A DNA stretch of 12,369 bases from NCBI GenBank assembly GCA_048204295.1, contig DBFBLF010000003.1, positions 1 to 12,369 of the forward strand, given 5' to 3'. Made by a program: the position numbers and the translations under genes. A model generated the notes under the pieces. It was not told where the DNA came from, did not search any database, and saw only the letters and a program-made list of their open reading frames with translations. The DNA comes from Metaruminococcus_A sp900762715 (lineage in GTDB: Bacteria > Bacillota > Clostridia > Oscillospirales > Ruminococcaceae). Positions 1 to 6,976 of the stretch are shown here, in pieces (positions within the stretch are counted from its first letter, which is position 1; the number at the start of each line of letters is the position of its first letter).

Positions 1-940
1 CTTCCGCCTTGAGGCGCTTAAAATTCACATCCGCACGCTGCAAAGCCATTTCAAAATCCTTTTTGTTTTTATCAACAATCGTTGAAAGAATCAAACCTGC
101 AAAAAACGATTGAAGCGCCGCAAGGATGGTAAGGCCGCAGACAATCAGGGTTGGCAGCTGGCCAACAAGGCCGGTCTTGACGTAGTTGACCAGAACCGGT
201 ATTAAAAACGCAACAGCCGCAAGGATTAACAAAAAGGCAATCCAGGAAAAAAAGCCCAATGGTTTATAATTGCGGTACAGCCTGCCAATGGTAACGAGCA
301 CCTTGAAGCCGTCGGTATAAGTATTTAGCTTGGATTCGCTGCCTTCAGGCCGGTCTCTGTATTCAATAACCACGTTTTCAACCGCCATGTTTTTGTCGAC
401 AGCATGGATGGTCATTTCCGTTTCAATTTCGAATCCTTTGGAAAGAACCGGGAACGTCTTGGCAAACTGGTAACTGAAAGCACGGTAACCGGTCATGATA
501 TCCTTGATATTCGTACGGAAAAGATGATTGATAAACTTGCGTACAATCACATTTCCAAAGTTATGAAACGCCCTTTTATTTTCCGTAAAATACGTGGAAG
601 AAAGCCGGTCTCCCACCACCATATCCACCTGACAGTTTAAAACTTTTTCCGTCATTTCCCTGGCAAATTCAGCGGGATAAGTATCGTCCCCATCCGCCAT
701 AATATAGCATTCAGCGTCAATTTCACGGAACATCCTGCGGATGACGTTTCCCTTTCCCTGCTGGTATTCCCGGCAGACCACCGCACCGGCCTCCGCTGCA
801 ATTTTGCTGGTATCGTCCACAGAATTATTGTCATACACGTAGACAACGGCCTCCGGCAGCGCTTCTTTAAAATCTTTAACAACCTTTCCAATTGTTTTGC
901 TTTCATTGTAACATGGGATTAAAACCGCAATTTTATCCAT
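1..940 (-). CDS. GtrB/DPM1-like polyprenyl-phosphate glycosyltransferase (GT2), 3' end cut by window edge
   Basis: The frame stays open from an ATG at 940-938 to the left edge: 313 residues with no stop, so the C-terminus lies outside. A GGAGG site at 947-951, six bases upstream, supports the start. The product opens with a GT-A nucleotide-sugar domain: IPCYNE at residues 8-13, YDNNS at 36-40, MADGDDTYP at 81-89 (metal and nucleotide binding), and IMTGYRAFS at 148-156, a hallmark of the DPM1/GtrB group. Two hydrophobic segments follow at about 228-252 and 262-288, then a charged, probably cytoplasmic tail. By family, such enzymes move a sugar from an NDP donor to polyprenyl phosphate at the inner face of the membrane, for later use by a GT-C enzyme outside. 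The sugar cannot be read from sequence. It is the last gene seen in the operon, 64 bases after the fabD-like gene. Confidence 0.9.
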   Translation of the reverse strand, partial: MDKIAVLIPCYNESKTIGKVVKDFKEALPEAVVYVYDNNSVDDTSKIAAEAGAVVCREYQQGKGNVIRRMFREIDAECYIMADGDDTYPAEFAREMTEKVLNCQVDMVVGDRLSSTYFTENKRAFHNFGNVIVRKFINHLFRTNIKDIMTGYRAFSYQFAKTFPVLSKGFEIETEMTIHAVDKNMAVENVVIEYRDRPEGSESKLNTYTDGFKVLVTIGRLYRNYKPLGFFSWIAFLLILAAVAFLIPVLVNYVKTGLVGQLPTLIVCGLTILAALQSFFAGLILSTIVDKNKKDFEMALQRADVNFKRLKAE

Positions 941-980
941 GGAGCACCTCCGAGCTGTTTTTTAGACTACTGCAATCCAT
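933..980 (-). CDS. Possible 15-residue leader peptide overlapping the GtrB-like start
   Basis: An ATG at 980-978, with AAGGGA at 985-990 as a plausible ribosome site, opens a reading frame MDCSSLKNSSEVLHG that stops at 933-935. It therefore overlaps the first 8 bases of the GtrB-like gene in another frame and runs across that gene's own Shine-Dalgarno sequence. Such an arrangement could couple or modulate translation of the downstream gene. The frame is too short for coding statistics and may be chance. Confidence 0.2.
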   Translation of the reverse strand: MDCSSLKNSSEVLHG

Positions 981-1004
981 ATGTTCCCTTCCTACTTCGG
1001 AGGA

Positions 1005-1931
1005 CTACCTGTTCAGGGCCTCCAGCGTCTGCGCCAATGTTTTTGCATTTTCCACACGGCAGGAAGCAAGGCCTTTACAGGTCTTTTTAACAAATCCGGA
1101 AAGCGTTTTTCCAGGGCCGATTTCAATAAAGGTGTCAACCCCCATCTCAACCATTTTGCGAAGTGTTTTTTCCCAGAGCACCGGGGCCATCGCCTGGCGG
1201 ACGAGTTTCTGTTTGATAAGCGCCGGATCATTTTCCACTTCCGCATCCACATTCATCACAATGGGGACAGAAGGCGCTTGAAACGCAAGCGTTTCAAACT
1301 CTTTGGCAAGTACCTGCGCAGCCGGTTCCATCCGTATTGAATGGAACGGCGCACTGGACGCAAGCGGTATCATCTTAACTTTTCGGTCAGCGCCGATTGC
1401 TTTGAGCTCCTCAAGCGCGTCAGTATCACCTGAGACTACAATCTGGCCTGGGCAATTGTAGTTCGCCCCTTCCACAAAGCCCGAAACCTCTTTGCAGAGC
1501 GCGTCAACCTCTTCGGCCGTTTTTCCCATAACGGCAACCATTCCACCCTTGCCAACCGGTACGGCATTCTGCATGGCTGTCGCCCGAATCTGGATCAGCC
1601 GAATGGCCTCCTCAAACGGGATTACCCCCGCCGCCACCAGCGCCGCATATTCCCCAAGGGAAAAACCGGCGACAACATCCGGCTTTACCCCCTTTTCTTC
1701 AAGCGCACGAAGAGCGGCGACATCGCTGGTAAGTACACAGGGCTGGGTGTTTTCCGTCAGGTTTAATTCCTCCTGTGCCCCAGAAAAACAAAGGGCTGAA
1801 ATATTTCTGCCAAGCACCCTGTCGGCCGTGTCAAAAATCTCTTTACTGCCGGCACAGGTTTCATAAAATTCCTTCATCATCCCTGGGTACTGAGAACCCT
1901 GCCCGGAAAATAAAAATGCAATTTTTCCCAT
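1005..1931 (-). CDS. fabD: Malonyl-CoA:ACP transacylase (FabD family)
   Basis: A full-length (308 aa) member of the FabD acyltransferase family, which moves malonyl from CoA to acyl carrier protein through a serine ester. The sequence keeps the oxyanion loop GQGSQ (10-14), the nucleophile elbow GFSLGEY (89-95, Ser91), the malonate-binding Arg116 in an IRATAMQ context, NYNCPGQ at 158-164, the catalytic His197 in PFHS (195-198) and the glutamine of RQAMAPVLW (245-253). Activity is therefore expected. The second elbow residue is Phe rather than the His of E. coli FabD. GGGAGG at 1941-1946 precedes the ATG by 9 bases and lies inside the last codons of the upstream GT2 gene, whose stop is only 4 bases away, so the two are probably translationally coupled. 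In most Firmicutes fabD sits in a fatty-acid operon; here it is flanked by glycosyltransferases and no ACP or ketosynthase is visible. It could be the sole cellular FabD or a dedicated copy. Confidence 0.93.
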   Translation of the reverse strand: MGKIAFLFSGQGSQYPGMMKEFYETCAGSKEIFDTADRVLGRNISALCFSGAQEELNLTENTQPCVLTSDVAALRALEEKGVKPDVVAGFSLGEYAALVAAGVIPFEEAIRLIQIRATAMQNAVPVGKGGMVAVMGKTAEEVDALCKEVSGFVEGANYNCPGQIVVSGDTDALEELKAIGADRKVKMIPLASSAPFHSIRMEPAAQVLAKEFETLAFQAPSVPIVMNVDAEVENDPALIKQKLVRQAMAPVLWEKTLRKMVEMGVDTFIEIGPGKTLSGFVKKTCKGLASCRVENAKTLAQTLEALNR

Positions 1932-1935
1932 TTGG

Positions 1936-2811
1936 TTAATCCTCCCGTCTTGTGTGGGCGGCCCGCTTCATTTTCAAAAGTGTTAGGCGGTACTTTGCCC
2001 AAATTCCTGAATAGACCGCAGCCGTTACAAAAACATTGTACTTTTTCAAATAATGCTTGCGGTAAAAAATTTTCATTGCATGATGAAAATGGTAAACGAC
2101 CTCTTTTGATTTTGTGTGCAGCCCGCTGGCGCCCTTCAGGTGGGTAATGGAAGCCTCCGCAAAATACACCACTTTCTTTCCCGCCTCTCTGACGCGGAAA
2201 CAGAGATCGATATCCTCGCCATACATAAAAAACGTCTCGTCAAAACCACCCAGCTCTTCAAAGAAAAGCCGCGGCATCAACATATACGAACCGGAAACGC
2301 AATCGGTTTCCGCCGTCTTGTCCTCCGGCAGGAAGGTCTGGCGGTAAGCACCGTACTTTTTTGAATCGGGATGTTTTTTATCCATGCCAAGGAAATAGTA
2401 AAGCGAAGCAGCCGGAGTCGGAAATCCCCTCTTACAGCCGTGGTCAAAGGTTCCGTCTTCCAACAGGGTACGGATTCCCACCACACCTACTTCCGGATGA
2501 CCCTTTAAGTAATCCGCAGTCCGGTCAATTGCTTCCGGATGCACCACCGTATCAGAGTTAAGGAACAAAAGCAAGTCCCCCTGTGCATGGGCTGCCCCCA
2601 GATTACAGGCATGCCCAAAGCCGCGGTTTTCCACACCCGTGAGCACTGTAACGCCAGGCAGCGAAGCTTGATAGCACTCAGCCGGGTCGCTGGAGTTATC
2701 CACAACAATTATTTCGCAAGAGGCCTTTTTGACCGTATCCTGCACTGATTTCACCGCCTGTGCGGTCAACTCTTTTGTGTTGAAATTGATAATGACAACC
2801 GATACGTCCAA
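1936..2811 (-). CDS. GT2 glycosyltransferase, rhamnosyltransferase-like (WbbL type)
   Basis: Cytoplasmic GT-A enzyme of family 2, about 291 aa. It opens MDVSVVIINFNTKELT, the nucleotide-binding strand of the family. IVVDNSSD lies at 35-42, ENRGFGHACNLGA at 61-73, and the DxD-like NSD at 85-87. In the second half, SGSYMLMPR, GGFDETFF and GEDIDLCFR carry the acceptor-side acidic catalytic motif seen in WbbL-type rhamnosyltransferases. The start is chosen as TTG at 2811-2809, because AAAGGAG (2820-2826) stands 8 bases upstream. An in-frame ATG at 2835 would add eight poorly supported residues and has only a weak site before it. It lies 34 bases after the preceding GT2 gene and 4 bases before fabD. 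The rhamnose assignment is inference from family resemblance and from rfbC in the operon; sugar and linkage are unproven. Confidence 0.9.
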   Translation of the reverse strand: MDVSVVIINFNTKELTAQAVKSVQDTVKKASCEIIVVDNSSDPAECYQASLPGVTVLTGVENRGFGHACNLGAAHAQGDLLLFLNSDTVVHPEAIDRTADYLKGHPEVGVVGIRTLLEDGTFDHGCKRGFPTPAASLYYFLGMDKKHPDSKKYGAYRQTFLPEDKTAETDCVSGSYMLMPRLFFEELGGFDETFFMYGEDIDLCFRVREAGKKVVYFAEASITHLKGASGLHTKSKEVVYHFHHAMKIFYRKHYLKKYNVFVTAAVYSGIWAKYRLTLLKMKRAAHTRRED

Positions 2812-2819
2812 TCGAAAAG

Positions 2820-2826
2820 CTCCTTT
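2820..2826 (-). promoter_or_regulatory. Ribosome binding site AAAGGAG deciding a TTG start
   Basis: AAAGGAG on the minus strand lies 8 bases before TTG 2811-2809 and downstream of the alternative ATG at 2835. This placement favours the TTG as the real start of the WbbL-like glycosyltransferase. Confidence 0.7.
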
Positions 2827-2845
2827 ATTTTGCATGTTGCCTGCA

Positions 2846-3775
2846 TTAGCAAAAGAAAAACTGCCCTAACCTGCGGGTAAATCCATTTTTCCACAGCCGA
2901 TATTCCTGAATCGTCCGGATTTTTCTAAATTTCCCATAACTGCCCATGTCAGCGTAGGCCAACGTCATTTCAAGCTGATCCGGTGTAAGCTTGTCCTTGA
3001 AACAGCCGGCAAAATCCCCGGCCTGCAGGTAGGTTTCCATCAACACCCTGCGGGCGTTCTGGAACTTTGCCATCCGCTTCGCATTGTAGCCAAAAGAACG
3101 GACATTCTTTGCCCCCACCTGATTCTCCCCATGCTGCCGATACAAAATTGTCGGCTCGCTCACATACCCGATTGCGCCAAAAGCGGCCGCAACCAGCCCG
3201 CACCACCAATCGTGCATAATGAGGTTCGGCGGAATTTTTGGAGACAGCAATGCCAAAAGCGAGCGGTTGACCATCATAGTACAGCCGGTGACGTTGTTCT
3301 GCACCAGAAGTTCACCAAGGCTTTTCCGGCCCGGATCGAGGTTTTGCTGAAAAAACATCGACCCGGCAACAACCTTTAATTCAGCGTCAGCCACCTTCAA
3401 ATCTGTGTGGACCAACAGAGGCACGTTTTTGCCATACTGCTGTTCCAGGTCGAGCATCGCCGCAAAGGTCCGCTCCACTTTGTCCGGCAACCAGACATCG
3501 TCATGGTCGCAGGTCATGGCATAATCAGCATCCGCTTTCAAAAGCAGGTCATAAAAATTATACTTGCTGCCGCCAAGGTTTTTTTCATTGATACAGAACG
3601 AAATTTTTTCGGGATAGGCCGCCTGATAGCTCCTGACAATTTCCGCCGTCCGGTCGGACGACTGGTCATCCTGAATGGTCAGATGCCATTCCTGCGCCGT
3701 CTGCCCGAGAATCGATTCAATTTGCTCGCCAATATATTTTTCACTGTTGTAAGAGGCCAATAAAATTTCAATCAT
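2846..3775 (-). CDS. GT2 glycosyltransferase (RgpB/rhamnosyltransferase-like)
   Basis: Soluble GT-A family 2 enzyme, 309 aa. MIEILLASYNSEKYIGEQIESIL opens the Rossmann-like donor domain in two halves (MIEILLASYN, then SEKYIGEQ). IQDDQSSDRT at 34-43 binds the nucleotide, NEKNLGGSKYNF at 63-74 follows, and CDHDDVWLPDK at 89-99 holds the DxD metal site. The length and the QDDxSSD/CDHDDVW pattern fit the group containing RgpB-like and other rhamnosyltransferases. ATG at 3775 is preferred, with AGGA seven bases upstream; a GTG at 3778 just before it is the alternative. The start lies inside the end of the flippase gene (8-base overlap), so the pair is translationally coupled. It probably adds one residue of the repeat unit on the cytoplasmic lipid carrier; donor and acceptor are unknown. 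Confidence 0.9.
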   Translation of the reverse strand: MIEILLASYNSEKYIGEQIESILGQTAQEWHLTIQDDQSSDRTAEIVRSYQAAYPEKISFCINEKNLGGSKYNFYDLLLKADADYAMTCDHDDVWLPDKVERTFAAMLDLEQQYGKNVPLLVHTDLKVADAELKVVAGSMFFQQNLDPGRKSLGELLVQNNVTGCTMMVNRSLLALLSPKIPPNLIMHDWWCGLVAAAFGAIGYVSEPTILYRQHGENQVGAKNVRSFGYNAKRMAKFQNARRVLMETYLQAGDFAGCFKDKLTPDQLEMTLAYADMGSYGKFRKIRTIQEYRLWKNGFTRRLGQFFFC

Positions 3776-5063
3776 CACAATTTCCTGCTTTTTCGATTTC
3801 CTTAGACATTTTAACGCATTTACGGTAAGAAGTCAAAAACAGCGTCAGGAAAGAAATGTCCAGAACCAGAATCAAACACGCATAAGTAATTGCGGCGCCC
3901 AATATACCGTAGTGCTCTACCATAAACGGCGGAAGAATCCAGGAAAAAGCAAAGGTAACCAAATACCCCCAGAACGCCTGGCGCTGGCAGCGCATTACGG
4001 TCAGAGCATAAAAAATCAGCACATTTATAGCAGAAATCCCGCCGCCGAGCAGAATTATCATAAGCGGCCACTGGTAAGAGGAGAGATCAGTCGCGTAAAA
4101 CCAGGAAAGAAGCGGGATGCCGAAAACCCACCCAAAGGCAAGCGCCGCTAAGGTAATGAGTACAATCATAAAAGACAGCTTTAATACCATCTTGCAGAAA
4201 GCCCGATGACGCCGTTCCTCCCACTGTTTCGCCATTGTTGTCAAAAGGGGCCTAAATACAAACCCGCTGCAAAGGTTGATGGCGTAAGCCGGCATAAAAA
4301 TCATTCCATAATAAGCCTGGTGGTTTTCGGTCATCAGGCGGTCAATGGAATATTTCGGGGAGTTGACAACATAATTGGACATAAAGTTACTAATACATAA
4401 CGGCAGGCAAACCCATAAAAGCCGCGTTACATTCGCCCTGGCTTTTGAAAAACCAACCCTGAAAAAATCTTTGGCAACAGTCACCTCAAAAACAAGCCAG
4501 CCAATCAGCCCCGCAATGACCAGCGCTATACAGGACACGACCAAATTTTTTGTTGCAATAATTACCAATGAGAAAACCGTCCCGGATAAAATTGAACGGA
4601 ACGCCAACGCTTTTCCTGCAATATAGAGCCTGTTCTGCTGCTGAAACTGCGCCTCGAACACATCACTTAGGCCGTCCAGCATTTTATAAACACAGAGCAA
4701 AAATACTATCAGCGCTTTTTCATACGTGTACCCGCTCAGCATAATATAGATAAGGCTTGCAGCAATCATTGCGGCACAGGTAACACAACGGGTGGTAAAG
4801 TAATCCTGGAACGAATACTCCCCGCGGATGTCAGTCGCTTGAAACGGGTGCATATTATAAAGTCCCAGAGTGAGCATGAGCTGCCCGGTTGTGAATGCAA
4901 TGGAAAATATTCCCGCCTGCTCTTCGCCAACAGTTCTGGTAACGATCATTAAAAGGATTACTGAGAGCGCCGCATAGGCAATTGAACCGACCATATTCCA
5001 GATAAAGTTCCTTTGCCCAACTCTTTCATCCTTTCCCGCCATAAGGGAATTCCACTTATTCAT
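3768..5063 (-). CDS. Wzx-like polysaccharide flippase (MOP superfamily)
   Basis: Strongly hydrophobic protein of about 431 aa with roughly 12 membrane segments and short charged loops, the size and pattern of Wzx/RfbX repeat-unit flippases. The N-terminus, GQRNFIWNMVGS followed by a long helix and TRTVGEEQAGIFSIAF, is the family's usual opening, and a charged tail follows the last helix. It would move the undecaprenyl-linked repeat unit from the inner to the outer face of the membrane. The start is uncertain: ATG at 5063 (MNKWNSLM) is chosen, ATG at 5069 adds two residues and ATG at 5042 removes seven. None has a strong ribosome site, which fits re-initiation, because the start overlaps the end of the LicD-family gene by 8 bases. 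The 3' end overlaps the next GT2 gene by 8 bases. A flippase in the operon implies a Wzx-dependent rather than ABC-transporter route. Confidence 0.9.
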   Translation of the reverse strand: MNKWNSLMAGKDERVGQRNFIWNMVGSIAYAALSVILLMIVTRTVGEEQAGIFSIAFTTGQLMLTLGLYNMHPFQATDIRGEYSFQDYFTTRCVTCAAMIAASLIYIMLSGYTYEKALIVFLLCVYKMLDGLSDVFEAQFQQQNRLYIAGKALAFRSILSGTVFSLVIIATKNLVVSCIALVIAGLIGWLVFEVTVAKDFFRVGFSKARANVTRLLWVCLPLCISNFMSNYVVNSPKYSIDRLMTENHQAYYGMIFMPAYAINLCSGFVFRPLLTTMAKQWEERRHRAFCKMVLKLSFMIVLITLAALAFGWVFGIPLLSWFYATDLSSYQWPLMIILLGGGISAINVLIFYALTVMRCQRQAFWGYLVTFAFSWILPPFMVEHYGILGAAITYACLILVLDISFLTLFLTSYRKCVKMSKEIEKAGNCDD

Positions 5064-5922
5064 TCCCATCACCAAAATCGAGTTCGTAAGGGTAATGATT
5101 TTTCCGCTTTTCCGGGGGAGGCATCTGCATATAGTCACCATACTGCCCGGTCAGATAACGGTCAATTTCGTGAAGCGTTGTAACCTCTACGTCCTCAAAC
5201 ATCACTTTGCGGAGTGGGAAAATGTCTTCTTTCCGCAGAAGCATTTTTTCAGGGAATGTATACTGAAAGTCAATATACCATCCGGTCTCTTCGTCATTAT
5301 AACGGGTTGCCGCTTCCTGGTATTTTTTCAGCATATACGGTTTTGAGAACCGGGTTACCACCAAAAAGGCATGAACGCAGGCACAAAAAGCGGTTACAAA
5401 CGCCCCCTTGACTCCTTTAAAAGGCAGAACCGGGTTTGCAATATGGCGCAGAATGTACATTTTCGACCAGAACCATGCCTGACGGATTTGCTTTCTCCGC
5501 AAAACCGGGTCCTCTACCGTATGGTCATAAGGGAAGATATCCAAAAAAATCCCCAGGTCGCATTTGACCTTTTTAAAAGGCCACTCTTTGAATTTTGTTC
5601 CCCGTTTACGAAGCCTGGTACTCATCAGCGGATAATTTTCAGTGCGGTCAGCCCGGATGATTTCATATTTTTCCATCATAACGGGATCCGCTTCTAAAAT
5701 TTCAATCAGCCGGTCGTAATCTCCCCGCGGCAGGCAGACGTCAATATCATCATCCCAAGGGATGAACCCTCCGTGGCGCAGGGCGCCGATGGCGGTACCT
5801 CCGCTGATAAAAAATGAAAGGCCGTTTTCTTCAGTAATTTTTTTGAAGTCTCTCAGAATTGAAAGTTCCACTTCATGAAGCCGGTCCAGTGTCTGCTTAT
5901 CATATTCTTTATAAACTACCAT
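5056..5922 (-). CDS. LicD-family phosphotransferase
   Basis: LicD/fukutin-type nucleotidyltransferase-fold protein of 288 aa. The N-terminal diagnostic block is clear: ISGGTAIGALRH (39-50) followed by GGFIPWDDDIDVCLPR (51-66), whose DDDID (57-61) supplies the metal-binding acids. LGIFLDIFPYD at 123-133 is the second conserved block. By family, such enzymes transfer a phospho-alcohol (phosphocholine from CDP-choline in pneumococcal LicD, ribitol phosphate from CDP-ribitol in fukutin-like proteins) to a sugar. The gene starts at ATG 5922, inside the last codons of the SDR gene (7-base overlap), and itself runs 8 bases into the flippase gene. The cytidylyltransferase two genes upstream suggests that its donor is made in this operon. 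No choline uptake or kinase gene is visible, so phosphocholine is not the default guess. Confidence 0.93.
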   Translation of the reverse strand: MVVYKEYDKQTLDRLHEVELSILRDFKKITEENGLSFFISGGTAIGALRHGGFIPWDDDIDVCLPRGDYDRLIEILEADPVMMEKYEIIRADRTENYPLMSTRLRKRGTKFKEWPFKKVKCDLGIFLDIFPYDHTVEDPVLRRKQIRQAWFWSKMYILRHIANPVLPFKGVKGAFVTAFCACVHAFLVVTRFSKPYMLKKYQEAATRYNDEETGWYIDFQYTFPEKMLLRKEDIFPLRKVMFEDVEVTTLHEIDRYLTGQYGDYMQMPPPEKRKNHYPYELDFGDGNE

Positions 5923-6974
5923 TCTTTTACCGCCTTCAAAATTTTTATGGTTTTATTCACGCCGCCTTCAATCCCGGTTACGGCCCGCCATCCTAACGCA
6001 TTTAGCTTCCCCGGGTTTAACACCGCGCGGTCCGCCACCGAAAACCCCTGTTTTTCTTCCGCTGTGGGCAGTTCGAACACCACCTTCACCCCATTTGCGT
6101 CGGCAATCAGCTTAGCAAGGTCACGCAGGGCAATATTGGAGCCTGGATCGGCAACGTTATAAGCCTCTCCACTTTTCCCGGCCAGCAAGGCAGTCAAAAT
6201 GGCGCTTACTGCGTCCGCCACGTAGCAATAAGAAAAAAACTGCGTCCCCTCGCTTTTGAGAACAATATCCTCTCCGTTAAGCGCGTTTTTGATAAACTGC
6301 GCCAACGCTTTGGAATCACCCTGAGGCATCGTCGGCCCATAAATCCGGCAAAGACGTAAAATAACTGAATCAAGGCCCGCCTTTTTCTCATAGGCACGGC
6401 AAAAAGACTCTGCCACCCGCTTGCTTTCCGGGTATCCCGCGCGGAAGGTATTGCAGTCGATATAACCCATATCGCCCTCTGAAAATGAATTGAGCCCATA
6501 TTTGTTCTGCCCATAAATCTCCACGGAAGAGAGAAACAAGACCCGCTGTGTTTTGCAGGCAGCGGCCAGGTTCAACAAGTGGTACAGACCGAAAACGTTA
6601 GAGGTAATTGTTCCTACAGGATCACCTGCATAGGCCTTGGGGTGGGTGTTGCTTGCCGCGTGGATCATATAATCCGGCGACAGGTCTTTCTCCCAAGGTT
6701 CATTGACATCGTGAGAAACAAAACGGAACAGCGGGTTTTCCCAATAGCATTCAAACCGCCTTTTCGCATTCTTTTCACTCCGCCCAACCGCAAATATTGT
6801 AACGTTTAACCCATCCTGTTTGTTTTTCTGCATTAGGACGTCAACCAAGAATGTCCCAATTGTACCGGACGCGCCGGTCAGCAGCAAAGACTTTCCTCTC
6901 AATTCTTCCCAGGGAAGCGAAAGCCGGCAAACTTCGCTTAAATCGTTCCGGTATAATGAATTTTCAAGCCGCAA
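5916..6974 (-). CDS. Extended SDR: NAD-dependent epimerase/dehydratase family
   Basis: 352-aa extended short-chain dehydrogenase. The Rossmann motif TGASGTIG is at 33-40, HAASNT at 105-110, the catalytic serine in LSSVEIYG (148-155), and YPESK at 181-185 gives the Tyr-Lys pair; RIYGP is at 210-214. About 25 residues precede the Rossmann strand, somewhat more than in minimal family members. Relatives act on nucleotide sugars (epimerase, 4,6-dehydratase, decarboxylase), so the exact reaction cannot be read here. The start is TTG at 6974-6972, with GAGGGGAG at 6982-6989 seven bases upstream and no in-frame ATG nearby. The gene lies 2 bases after the cytidylyltransferase and overlaps the LicD gene by 7 bases, so the three read as one cassette. 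The substrate may therefore be a CDP-linked product of the preceding enzyme or its precursor; that is inference. Confidence 0.9.
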   Translation of the reverse strand: MRLENSLYRNDLSEVCRLSLPWEELRGKSLLLTGASGTIGTFLVDVLMQKNKQDGLNVTIFAVGRSEKNAKRRFECYWENPLFRFVSHDVNEPWEKDLSPDYMIHAASNTHPKAYAGDPVGTITSNVFGLYHLLNLAAACKTQRVLFLSSVEIYGQNKYGLNSFSEGDMGYIDCNTFRAGYPESKRVAESFCRAYEKKAGLDSVILRLCRIYGPTMPQGDSKALAQFIKNALNGEDIVLKSEGTQFFSYCYVADAVSAILTALLAGKSGEAYNVADPGSNIALRDLAKLIADANGVKVVFELPTAEEKQGFSVADRAVLNPGKLNALGWRAVTGIEGGVNKTIKILKAVKEW

Positions 6975-6976
6975 AC

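Noticed and set aside
652..906. 84-codon minus-strand frame near the left edge
   Set aside because: It lies in a different frame from the GtrB-like gene, which carries all the family motifs and runs through the whole region to the edge.
1492..1866. 124-codon plus-strand frame opposite the fabD-like gene
   Set aside because: Antisense shadow: low-complexity Ser/Ala/Thr-rich product and a strong coding gene on the other strand.
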